This document shows positions 48,905 to 58,900 of a stretch of DNA of 64,000 nt, one piece after another (the first letter of the stretch is position 1; each line of letters starts with the position of its first letter). Origin of the DNA: Polytrichum commune (lineage: Eukaryota; Streptophyta; Polytrichopsida; Polytrichales; Polytrichaceae); contig OX485809.1 of assembly GCA_950295325.1 (NCBI GenBank), forward strand, positions 25,170,001-25,234,000, given 5' to 3'. The position numbers were made by a program, and so were the translations under genes. The notes under the pieces are model-generated. The model was not told where the DNA came from. It was given only the letters and a program-made list of their open reading frames with translations, and ran no database searches.

Positions 48905-49101
48905 ATGCCAAGGCCACTCACGTGCTGGAGCAGGCCGAGGTTTAGAGGATCCCAGGTCTAGCCTTTTCTGGGACCTCATCCGGCTTATGCAGTGGTGGTT
49001 TACCCACCAACCTTCCCCTCCAGGGTATATTTTCGAGAATGTACCTTTGTTGGGAGACTCTCGGGACAAGGTGTTGGAAGGCGGTCATTATGTCCGTCAA
49101 C

Positions 49102-49597
49102 CTCAGGGAGTGCACTATTCATTAAAACCAAGCATCACGTGCGTGCATGTCCCTTATTAAAATATCCCTGTATACATTTTATTTTTGCTAAAATCAAGCA
49201 ATATACTTACAAATCTCATTGCTTCAAAATACATTTCCATACGTACACAAGGGTCCAAAAACTAATACAGAAATTGTATATAACATGTGTACAAATGTTT
49301 GGAAATGCAAAAATATGGCCCTATTATATGTATAATATCAAATTATAGATTTTTAGTTATAAAGTAGTTTCTTAGTGGATGAAAAAACACATGATTCTTG
49401 GTCCAGGTCTGACTTGAACGCGTAAACGTGTAAATGCGTACTTTACATATATTTTTCTATAGCCTCATGTATATCTACTTCTTGCTTAATAGCAATATGT
49501 CTATTGTACGTACATTTTGTACATGCTTGTTTTAAATAATACCCCTTTTGTGCACCCACGTGTATAAATACAGTACTTGAATAGTGCACTCCCTGGG
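49102..49597. mobile_element. MITE 2 in the methyltransferase, 496 bp, TSD CCGTCAAC
   Basis: The left end CTCAGGGAGTGCACTATTCA matches the inverted right end (CCCAGGG...) with one mismatch. CCGTCAAC lies on both sides (49094-49101 and 49598-49605). The CAGGG core and 8-bp duplication are typical of hAT. Its length is almost the same as MITE 1, and both carry a subterminal CACGTGCG or CACGTGGG block, so one transposase family may have moved both. Confidence 0.88.
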
Positions 49598-50110
49598 CCG
49601 TCAACACCTTAGAGATCCCATTTTTGTGGATGCTGCGAGCATTGGTTCTTATGCCCACCGGCCTCGGTGGATTTGGACCAACCTCACACTATCATCTACT
49701 TTAGCTGCAGCATTTTCTGCAGTGTCTCCACCTTTGGATCAGAAGGTGGATGACATCTTGGATCCAAACCGGACCTCTTTGCCGGTTGTTCGAGATGATT
49801 TACCCCCGTTGGCATTGGTCAACAAAGTGGGGGCACCACGGAAGGCCTTTCCCACCTTTATGACGTTTCCACAGTCATTCGCCTTCCGCGATCGGGGGCC
49901 GGGTATGGTGTGGGATGCTAACACCAAAATCCACACCGAACCGTTGGCTGACGAACGGGAGCGGGCCATGGGATTCCGCACTGGCACCACCCCAACTCCT
50001 AACCTTTCTGAGGGCCAACGACGCTTCGTGTTGGGCCAAGCCATGGATCTTCATACCATGGTGTGGACTGTTGGTTTATGCCTTGCATTGCAACGGCATC
50101 ATGGTGACCA

Positions 50111-51161
50111 ATTGTTCTCTTTGGGGGCAGAGGATTCTGGTCAAGGGGCACAATGGTCCACATCCATGGAGGAAGAAATTGAGGTCATGGTTGGAGAAGC
50201 CAAACGAATCTGTCAATTCGAGCAGCAGGTGATGAAGGAGCTCCAAGCTCAACGGGTTTATACTGCTTTGGCTTCTTCACCTCCGGTGGTGGCTTTATCA
50301 TCACATATTGTTGGTGATGAAGAGGGGATGGACTCGATTGCTAGCACGGAGGTTGGGGGCATGGTTAATGTCCCCTCCTCCCATTAGCAGTTAGAGTCCG
50401 TGCCAGCACCAGGTGGCTCTCTTCTAGTGAAGAGGGAGACCACATAGTTTGATGATTGGCCATTGGAATTAGGCCCTCATCTCACTGGTACTGAGGCACG
50501 GAAAATACGAGCATTTATTCGCTCGTACCATAGGTGTTTTGCTTTTAGCCTTCAAGATCTTGAAGGTTATAAAGGAAAGCCCATCCACATTCAGTTGGAG
50601 GACGACCATCCCATTTTTCGGAGACCTTATAGGCTCAGTGTTTCCGAGTGGAGCGGCGTTCAGGCTTGTTGCCGGGAGCTTTTGGCAGCAAGGCTAATCG
50701 AACTTTCCAACCGGGAGTATGCTTGTGCTACGGTTATGCCATCGAAAAAGGATATCTTTGGCAATTGGATGGAGAAGCGGATGTGTGGGGATTACCGTCC
50801 AGTTAATCGGAAGACCAAGTCGGATCGATATCCCATGCCAATCCCGGAGGAGTTGTTCGATGCCCTCGGATTTGCTCGAGTCTTTAGCACGTTGGACTTG
50901 AGATCCGGCTATCACCAACTCCCATTACTTGTGGGAGACCGAGTGAAAACCACATTCTGGGGAGTTGATCAAGATGGGAAGGATCAACTTTACCATTGGA
51001 AGTTTCTTCCGTTCGGCCTGAAGAATGCACCTGCGGAGTTTCAGAGAGTGATGGACCAAGTTCTCTCTGGCTTACCCTTTGCTCGGTGTTACATTGATGA
51101 CGTTATCATTTTCAGTATAACATCACAGGAGCACGTAAGGCATCTTCAAGCCGTTTTTTAG
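50111..51161 (+). CDS. pol: Ty3/gypsy reverse transcriptase (with in-frame stops)
   Basis: After a linker with TAG codons at 50385-50387 and 50445-50447 (probably former Gln and Trp codons), the RT domain runs from about 50463. It has the entry region HIQLEDDHPIFRRPYRLS, motif A FSTLDLRSGYHQLP (catalytic Asp 50895-50897), LPFGLKNAPAEFQ, and YIDD at 51090-51101. The enzyme copies element RNA to DNA. A TAG at 51159-51161 stops it in the sequence AVF-stop-RLQRWG, where Glu would be expected. Confidence 0.9.
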
Positions 51162-51788
51162 CGGTTGCAGCGGTGGGGATTGCGCTTGCACCACGGCAAG
51201 TGCAAGTTTTTCCATGACCGGCTAGCTTATCTAGGGCATATGATTGTTCCAGGAGGTCTTGGGGTACAACAAGCTCAGGTGGACGCCTTGCAGAAGATTC
51301 CGGCACCGGTTGATGTGCCGAGACTTCGTGCTTTCTTGGGCTTGGCGAATTACTATCGGCGATTCGTCAAGAACTTTAGCTTGATCGCCAAGCCTCTCGA
51401 TCACCATTCTCACGAGCAAGGACCAACCGTGGACTTGGGGTCGTGAGCAACAACAGGCGTTTGAGACATTGAAGCAGAAACTGGGTACGGCTCCAGTGCT
51501 TCGACGTCCAGATGTCTCCAAATCTTTCCAGTTGCATACAGATTGGAGTTCATTGGGTTTGGGAGCAGTTCTCACTCAGAAGGATGATTTTAGTCGGGAG
51601 TATGTTGTTGCTTACGCTTCACGAAGCAATAACACGGCGGAGGCTAATTATTCATCCTACGAGGGAGAAGCATTGGCGGCGGTATGGGCTATTGCCCATT
51701 TTCGGCCGTATCTTTATGGTCAGCACTTTACTTTAGTGACTGACCATCAGCCGTTACGGTGGCTCATGGAGTCGGATAAGCTTACTGG
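51162..51788 (+). pseudogene. RT thumb/connection and RNase H, frame-shifted and cut by a hAT MITE
   Basis: The frame continues RLQRWGLRLHHGKCKFF and LGLANYYRRFVKNFS, then shifts by one base near 51390 (KPLD instead of continuing to WTWGREQQQAF). RNase H follows: LHTDWSSLGLGAVLTQ, SYEGEALAAVWAI and VTDHQPLRWLM carry the catalytic acids. It is cut at 51788 by the insertion and resumes at 52719 with YDFEVVHR and DADGLSR, the last RNase H acid. RNase H removes template RNA. Confidence 0.85.
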
Positions 51789-52710
51789 CAGGGTTGTCTA
51801 TCGCGACGTCCTGCCACCGTCATGACGTCATGACGTGTTGTGTCGGGCGGACCCCTCCGTCATGACATAATAGGGTCCACGTAGGGTCATACTAGGGGGA
51901 AGCTAGTAGGGTGGGTAAAATACTTACCTTCTTGCCAAGGTGGCATCCAATGTGGCAGAAAAATCCGACGTGGATGTGCATATTTCCCTTGCCAGGTAAA
52001 TCATTTTGCCTTTGTGTTTATCATTCTGTTAAAATCAAAGTAGTAAAATATGACAAATGAGGGTGTGGGGGGAAGGGGAACGGAGCGGACGGGGACGGGG
52101 ACGGGGACGGGAACGGGGGTGGGAACGGATGCGGACGGGGACGGGAACGGGGGCGGGAACGGATGCGGACGGGGGGAACGCCGGATGGAGGGCCGGATGG
52201 GGGCCGGATGGGGTACCGGATGGAGGCCGGATGGGGTACGGATGGGGGGGGGGACGGGTTCGGATGGGGGGGGGGGCGGGTCGGATAGGGGGGGGGGCGG
52301 GTCGGATAGGGGGGGAGGGGGTTCGGATGGGTGGGGGGGGGGGGGCGGGTTCGGATTGGGGGGGGGAGGCGGATGGAGGCCGGATGAGGGTCGGATGGGG
52401 GGCCGGATGGGGTGCCAGATGGGGGAGGGGAACGGGGGAGGGGAACGTAGGGAGCGGGGGGGGGGGGGGGGACGGGTGCTAGTAAATTTTTTCCCACTTT
52501 ACCTCTACTTTGTTGACATGGCACCATACGTGGACATCGTAAATCCTACGTGTCCTGATTGGGGTAATGTAATTACACAAAAAAATACGGTAAAATTCAA
52601 ATTCGTCAGGATAAAGACGACATCCAACATAATGTCGTGACAGATACGTGTCGTGACGCCACGACATTATGTCGGGATTAGCCTCCGTCACGACACAATA
52701 GACAACCCTG
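51789..52710. mobile_element. hAT-like MITE with a G-rich core, 922 bp, TSD CTTACTGG
   Basis: Both ends read CAGGGTTGTCTAT inward, and CTTACTGG flanks it exactly (51781-51788 and 52711-52718): the textbook hAT end and duplication. Many CGTCA(T/C)GAC words near both ends look like subterminal transposase sites. The core (52060-52475) is almost only G, A and C in GGA/CGG words with long G runs on the plus strand. Open frames on both strands through it are compositional and not genes. Confidence 0.92.
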
Positions 52711-52718
52711 CTTACTGG

Positions 52719-53772
52719 CAAGCTTGCCAGGTGGGCTTTATTGCTCCAGGAGTATGACTTTGAGGTGGTACACCGTGTTGGGATTACCAACATGGATGCA
52801 GATGGACTCTCACGCAATCCAAGTCCTTCAGATGAGGATTTGACCGGGGCCAGATGGCATGGAGATTGTGATCGAGAGGCGGTTCCAGGTTGGCACGCGG
52901 CTGCCTACTTCACTTTATTTTCTGGTGCATCTGTTGAGATTCCGATACAGGGTTCGGATGATGAGACTGATCGGCCTCAAGCTATTGTGGATATATGGGA
53001 GGATCTTCCTGTATTGCATAAGCTTCAACAGGGTACCTTTCCTTTGTCTATTTTGGCAATGGAAAGGGATAGAATTGGACATCGAATAACAAGGTTCCGT
53101 TGGGAGAACGGTTTGTTATTTTGATTGTGGTCGGATGGGACAAGGCGTATTGTTCCTAGGCCGGATCAGAGGGCCTCCTTGGTGCGACAAATGCACGAGG
53201 AACTTGGCCATTTTGGCATACGCAGGACACATTCGATGTTGCGTGGCCAATATTGGTGGACTGGCATGCATGTATCAGCAGGTGGCTGCCTATGTCAGGA
53301 GGTGTGAAGTTTGTGACCGGGTTAGGTCTAGCTTTAACACCTTATCACCTCAGTTACAGCCCTTACCTATCATGGGATTGGGCTACCGTTGGTCGCTGGA
53401 CTTTACAGGGCCGTTGGTGGTTACACCACGTGGAGCAAAGTACGTTTTGGTAATGGTGGAGCATTTTAGCAAGTGGATTGAGCTTGTTGCTCTACCCCAA
53501 AACTCTGCAGAGTTGGCCGCGGCCGCCTTTTTGGATCGTATGTTAGCACGTTTTGGAGCACCGGCTGAGGTGTTGACGGACCAAGGGAGGGAGTTCCTTG
53601 GTGCTTTTGAGGAATTATGCACTAAGGCGCTCATAGATCACCGTACCACCTCTCGGGATCATCCGGAGGCAGATGGCTTGGCTGAACGAGTTGTTCAGAC
53701 AACCAAGCGTGGCTTGAGGAACTATGGATTACTTCGGAGAAGCCACCGGGATTGGGACCTTATGTTGCCTTA
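52719..53772 (+). pseudogene. End of RNase H and integrase N-terminal/core part, interrupted
   Basis: This parallels copy 1 (2-957). It has the RNase H tail DADGLSR, an H2C2 finger region and the integrase core with LDF and TDQGREF. Compared with copy 1, CGA became TGA at 53122-53124, and a CATG duplication at 53269-53272 shifts the frame. A Harbinger-like MITE enters at 53773, after the catalytic Glu (GLAER). Confidence 0.9.
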
Positions 53773-54305
53773 GGGCCGCTTTACACTTAGAGGCCGGGCC
53801 AATTCGTTGTGTAAGAGGCTTGAAATCCTCATTTGTGATTGGTCAAAAGGCTCAAATCGGCCCCAACCCCTTTACATCTAGAGGCCGGGCCGATTTGGTG
53901 GTATGATTTTTTTAATTAAAAAATGTATGTTATGACACGGCCCGAGCTCGTTGAATTGGGTGCACCCAAAATGGAAGGCCAATTCTTGGCCTAGAGGCCA
54001 ATGTCATATTCCACTAAAAAAATCCTCTTAAATAAAGTATAATTTTTTAAAGTGAACTAGATCCATTGGATTATGTGGAATCTAAAGGCTCTATCTTAGA
54101 TTATGCTACATCCGTTGGATTAGGCTAATTTTTTTGAATCAGCTTGGCTTCTTGGCCCGAGGGCCTTTACATATGGGAAAATTGGCCCCCGGTATAATCT
54201 TATTATAATGTGTAGTAGAGGCCGGCCTCCAACCCAAAAAAGGCTGAAATTTTGTGCAATCGGCCTCAAGGGAAATTAGCCCGGCCTCTAGGTGTAAAGC
54301 GGCCC
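53773..54305. mobile_element. Tourist/Harbinger-like MITE in integrase, 533 bp, TSD TTA
   Basis: The inverted ends GGGCCGCTTTACAC(T/C)TAGAGG extend over about 27 bp. TTA flanks both sides (53770-53772 and 54306-54308). Copy 1 lacks it at the same place (TTGCC/ATGGATTGC, near 950-965), which confirms the boundaries. The end GGGCCG-TTTACAC is shared with the MITE at 10355, so both belong to one broad PIF/Harbinger group. Confidence 0.92.
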
Positions 54306-55007
54306 TTAGATTGCTATGGGCTATCGATTTAGTAGGCAAGCCTTTTTGGCTTCCTACAGCCCATATCAGTTGTTGTATGGACGTGAGCCTATACTCCCGA
54401 GTTCTATTCGGAAAAAACTAGCTCATGTTGTGAACTTGGATGACCCAGACCTTTGGGCAAAGTGTTTGCAGGAGCGGGTTCAATTCTTCCAGAGGGCCAT
54501 GCCTATGGCCATGGAGAATTTGTCCATTGCTCAGCACCGTGATACATTGCGTTATGCACGCATTCACAGTGGTGCTTACCGACCTCAGTTGCGAAGATTC
54601 TGGCAGGGGGATTATGTCTATCTCCAACGTGAGGCGCCTACGACATTGGATGTCAGGGCGGGCGCACTATCCTTCGGGTGAAGGAGGTGTTACCGAGTGG
54701 TTTGTTGTTGTTGGAAGGCAAGGATGGCAGGCAATGTCGTGAGCATTCCAATAACTGTGCCCCATGTCATCTACATATTGAGGGTACAGTTCATCCTGAA
54801 CTGGCCGTCGTGCTAGAGGGTCTTCCATGTTTTGTGTGTGGAGAGAAGAAAAGAGCGGCTACTATGCGATTGTGTGATCAGTGTCAACGCGGTTGGCACA
54901 TGGCATGCTTGAGGCCACCCTTAACTTCTCTACCATCTGGACAGTGGAGTTGTCCTCGCTGTCGAGGATCTTCGGTATTTGGTGCTTCCACCAATCATAT
55001 TCAATGA
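54306..55007 (+). pseudogene. Integrase C-terminus and PHD finger, copy 2
   Basis: It matches copy 1 positions 958-1657. One base is lost near 54659 (GGGCGGGC against GGGAGGGGC), shifting the frame before the PHD part. The PHD finger (about 54828-54964) is unchanged in its Cys/His residues relative to copy 1. Confidence 0.88.
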
Positions 55008-55278
55008 TCATGTGTGGTTTTCATCATCTTGTGCCTGCCCAAATGGAAAATGAGGAGTTATGGCTTAGAGACGCAATCAACATGAGGCGGTGGATTTAAT
55101 TCTTTGGGATCTGATGGCCAAACATCAGAGGCGATTAAGGATGGGGCTCACCTTGCACCCAGCCTACAGTTTTTTGGAATAACGATTAGCACACTAATTA
55201 GTTGCGGAGCAATCTTTCATTATCCATGCCCTTTAGATTGGCATTGGTCCTAGCTGCTTGGCGGGACTCCATAGTCAG

Positions 55279-55292
55279 CTGAGGGGGGGGCA
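55279..55292 (+). promoter_or_regulatory. Polypurine tract, copy 2
   Basis: CTGAGGGGGGGGCA precedes repeat B exactly as in copy 1, with one G more. Confidence 0.75.
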
Positions 55293-55398
55293 TGTCGAGG
55301 TGTGTTGTTTATGTGTGATTTTGCTATGTTTTAGTGTTGTTTGTTAGTGGTGGTTGGTACTCGAGCTGCAGTGACACACAATCGCTATTTACACGACA
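55293..55398 (+). repeat. Terminal repeat B (right end of copy 2)
   Basis: This 106-bp unit is nearly identical to 2382-2487. Host sequence follows at once. No repeat A or second B follows, unlike copy 1; recombination between B1 and B2 could have removed them. Confidence 0.9.
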
Positions 55399-55940
55399 AG
55401 CAGTTTGCTCGCTTATGCAGCCGCTTCCCTGCAACTACTTTCCCTTTTGTGAAGCCTGCCTGCTGGAATGGCAGCTTCCCATCCTTGCAATGAAACCCAA
55501 AGCCCTCCGAGGTTGTGCGGCAGCGAGGATTTCTGAGATCAGCAGGGATCTCACCGCCCGGAACCTTCACGAAAAATGCTTAGCCATATCAACGCTGGAG
55601 GACCCAACAGCTTATTTGCCCCCCTTAGGATCTCCAATCCCCCTCGCTCATCACATACCTCTTGTCGCCCATCAGAGCAGAGCCTCCCCATGCTCCAGCT
55701 TCATTAGCCTCCCTACTCTCGAGTAGTGACCGCATTCTGCAAAAATTTGTAAAAGTCGGCAGGGCTCCACCCATCTGCCCAACCCTCCGTGATAGTGTGT
55801 TGTGGTGGAGACTGAGGCCTCTTCCCGAGCTTCCTAGGGACCCCTCCCGGGAGCTTCCAGAATTCTAGCAACCTCACCATCCTCATTGGTTTCTCCTCCT
55901 TTCCCCCTTTGTCTTTCTTAAAAATTAAAGCCAACAAGGA
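55399..55940 (-). pseudogene. Host gene fragment upstream of the retrotransposon insertion
   Basis: On the minus strand this GC-richer DNA carries overlapping coding-like frames: MLALIFKKDKGG (55937-55713), then MKVPGGEIPADL (55570-55385) reaching the insertion point. Another frame reads LLISEILAAAQPRRALGFI. With 40859-41226 it forms one interrupted locus. Joining the flanks over the AGCA duplication extends the KLLVATTKDE frame only to a stop a few codons upstream, so the gene was already damaged or has an intron here. The product is uncertain. Confidence 0.4.
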
Positions 55941-58900
55941 AACTTGGACCCTAGCAACTAGACTTTAATTATCCCTTGGCCCCTATAAGAATTTGACCCC
56001 TAATAACATATTTAAATACTTTTTGGCTTTTACCCTCACAACACGAATTGACACCTAGGTTATTTTTCTCTAATTCCTTCTTTTGGCTTCTTTTCTCTAA
56101 TTGCTCCTAGTTTTGCTACGTTAACACCACTCCATCTAAACTTTGGAATTTTCATACTTTTTGTCTTTTCAACTAACTCAAAACAATTGCAAACTCTAAG
56201 ATTTTGATATTACTAAGGTTAAATTCAAATGTGGGCACATCATTGGGCTCACATAGCACATGCCGATTTGATGTTCTTTTGAGAAGATCATTTCAGGCTT
56301 GTTACTTAATGTTATGTGCTTTTTAAACACATTTAGATTACAAAACTTACATTACCGTAAGCCCCATGCTTCTAGACAAACACAAATAACAAGATAATGT
56401 GTTAACTTTAATATTAACATAAATATTCCTAATGATAGCAAGGACGTTTTTCACCATCTAAGTGATTGATGGGTAATATATATTTGAGTAGATCTATTGT
56501 GAAGGACACAACAATGTACTTGCTACATCACTTCACATGTGAAGGACACTAAAGAACACAAGAAAACAATGACTCTATGAACATCTAACATAATAGAAAT
56601 AAATAAAAATCCTTTAGCACTATTAAATAACACTTTAAAACAATGACCTTGAACACAACTAGTAGACTACCAAGAAAAGGATCCCAAATACCACTGAAAA
56701 ACACATTCATGAACGCCAAAGGTCAAGAGTAATAAAGTTGACACCACGTGCGGACAAAGTTTGCTACCCCTATATTACATGCCATATATAATTTTAAAAT
56801 TTATGATATTTTTTATACATATACATAACCATTGATAGTATCTTTTGTATACTTTTTTGAAAATTTTAGTCATCTTTATTTTTTTTAGTAATTTTTTTAG
56901 TTCAATTCTGTGTCATTCTAGTTAGAAATGGTATGTTTTATGAAAAAAAAATCATCAAATTTAGTTATCACTTTCGACTATGTCATAGGTACTGTGTATA
57001 TCTACTCATGAAAAAAAATTGATAAAATTTTGACCCATTTTGGTGGTGCAACTTACCAAAAGAAGATTTTTTTGGTCGCACGTGGTGTTCAACTTGACAA
57101 TGGAGTGATCTACCCGTGTATGAGATGAGTGAATAAATACGACAAAATTTAGTGAATGAATGAACACCCCTTGAAGAGAAACAGCATTGAACTTGGAAAC
57201 AACATGAAAATGAACTTAGAACCCAAGCATTGAATTGAAAAAATAAGAAAAGCATAGGGAGACATGCAAGGGAATTTACCCCATGTTGCGAATCACTAGT
57301 GTTGTGGATGCTCAACTCAACAAACTTATCTCTAGCTACCCATAAGATCATGCAATTATCCTTCAAGACATGCATTTGCACAGATAGAGCCTTTGGAACA
57401 AAAATGGTAATCATCCAATGAAGTGAGACTTTGGATTACGATTTTCTGGCTAAGCCTTCAGGGTGTGTTGTAGAGTGCTCATTAGGTGTGCGCCATGAAC
57501 ATTAAACGCTATTTGCAAAATTCTAAATTGTAATTATTTAGTATATGTTATTAATGTAATGGTTTCCTTAAATTTAATAAAGATACAATAATAATAATAA
57601 AATCCTAAATAGTGAAGACGCATAACAAACATCCAAAAGACAACATCAATCATGTCACACAAGAAAGAAACATTGAAGGAACTAGTGTTCCTCATCCTCG
57701 CCTCCAAATTGCCACATCCAAAAGGTGATGGTCATTATGAACACCAAACAACACCGGGTTTTCTTTAGAGTAGCACTCAAATCACAAGTGCTTGATCATT
57801 TCAAGCATCGAAGAAGATGGAGGAAATGCTTTCAACCAAGGTACCATCAAAACATCACTCAATTCACAAGATTTTCCTCAGAGTCATCAAAGAAAATAAA
57901 CCAACAATGAACACATAGGGTTATGCTCCTTACAACATTGAAAGGAATGAAAATGGAGGGAGGGTTTCTTTAAAGCATAAGAGAAGAAGATGAAGATTTA
58001 GGGAAGGATTCTTTAAACCAGCAGTGAAGAAGATGAAGATTGAGGTTTTCCTTTAACCATAATTAAAGGTGTAGATGGAGGGTTTCTCTAAACTCAAAGG
58101 AATTGCTCCTTACAACACTCAAGAAGATGAAGATGGAGGTTTTCTCGAAAAAACACCCAACTAAAAAAAACGCTCAACTCACAAAAGCACCCAACTCTCA
58201 AAAGCATTTGGCTCACAAGAACATTTAACTTCCAAAAGCATCCAACTCACAAGAGTTTGCAATGAATACAACAAGGGACACACAACAAATACCAAGATCC
58301 CTTGAAATGATTATGGAAGCACTCTGCATTCACGATTGGCTAAAACACTATGGCATGCACTCGACTGTCCAATCACTCCATATTCACGGCAAAGACATTG
58401 GCATTAACTTTGTCATTTACATACTCTTTACCAAGAAGATCGCGATGATGAGGAACGCTAATAACTCCAGTGTTAGATCTTCATAATGAGGTTAATCACT
58501 CTCAAGCAGATTGAGCAACGATGATACCCTAAACCCTAAAGGTGAATAACACCTTTACACATCTAATTAGGTTGCACTAGAAACCCTAGGCATATGTAAC
58601 TTCAATTGATCGTACACCCTAAACCCTAGTCCTCAACATCAAATCCCCTAAACCATCAAATCAAATCATCACAGGCAAGACAACAAAGGAAGAGACAAGA
58701 TGTGGTGAAAAAGTGTGAGACTTTGTTGTGGATAAAGCATTGCATAACATCTATGCAAGACATCGAAGTAGGAGCGAATGCACCAAAGAGAGGCATCTAC
58801 CTTGTGAAGAAAAACCAATCCCCGAAGAACCAAACCAACCCTTCGAAGAATTGGACTGCACCCTCACACGTCCATTGTCATTCTCCACGCCTCGAAAGGT

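Larger units (their letters stand above)
47756..50110 (+). pseudogene. DNMT3-like C5-cytosine DNA methyltransferase inside the retrotransposon, broken by two MITEs
   Basis: The frame continues from protease. Motif I is LMELFGGIGTGLAA (about 48130-48171), motif II-like is VYVDNS, and motif IV GWPCQ ends at 48405, where the first MITE interrupts the catalytic loop. After it come the rest of the loop, the RG-L-DPRS stretch and motif VI ENV (49035-49043). The second MITE (49102-49597) follows, then motif VIII AHRPRWIWTN (about 49651), a block EREAMGF-like (ERERAMGFRTGTT) and a C-terminal GQAMDLHTMVW. All core motifs for transferring a methyl group from S-adenosylmethionine to cytosine C5 are present. 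The AHR-x-R-x-x-W pattern is closest to DNMT3. There is no separate target-binding domain large enough for DNMT1 or CMT. Confidence 0.88.
41227..55398 (+). mobile_element. Ty3/gypsy retrotransposon copy 2 encoding a cytosine methyltransferase, with five nested insertions
   Basis: The element begins TGTCACGG (repeat A) and ends CACGACA (repeat B). The 4-bp AGCA lies on both sides (41223-41226 and 55399-55402) as a possible target duplication. The order is leader, gag, protease, C5-methyltransferase, RT, RNase H, integrase, PHD finger, polypurine tract, B. Five nested sequences, each with its own target duplication, account for about 4.27 kb, leaving about 9.9 kb. Subtracting them puts protease, methyltransferase and RT into one frame. 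The copy is inactive: there are stops at 47753, 50385, 50445, 51159 and 53122, and frameshifts near 44670, 51390, 53269 and 54659. It split a minus-strand gene. Confidence 0.92.

Noticed and set aside
52050-52640. Long open frames on both strands (up to 196 codons, Gly/Arg-rich or Pro-rich)
   Set aside because: They lie in the G-rich core of a hAT MITE; lack of stops follows from base composition.
53724-54339. Short frames around the integrase break
   Set aside because: They are formed by the inserted Harbinger-like MITE at 53773-54305.
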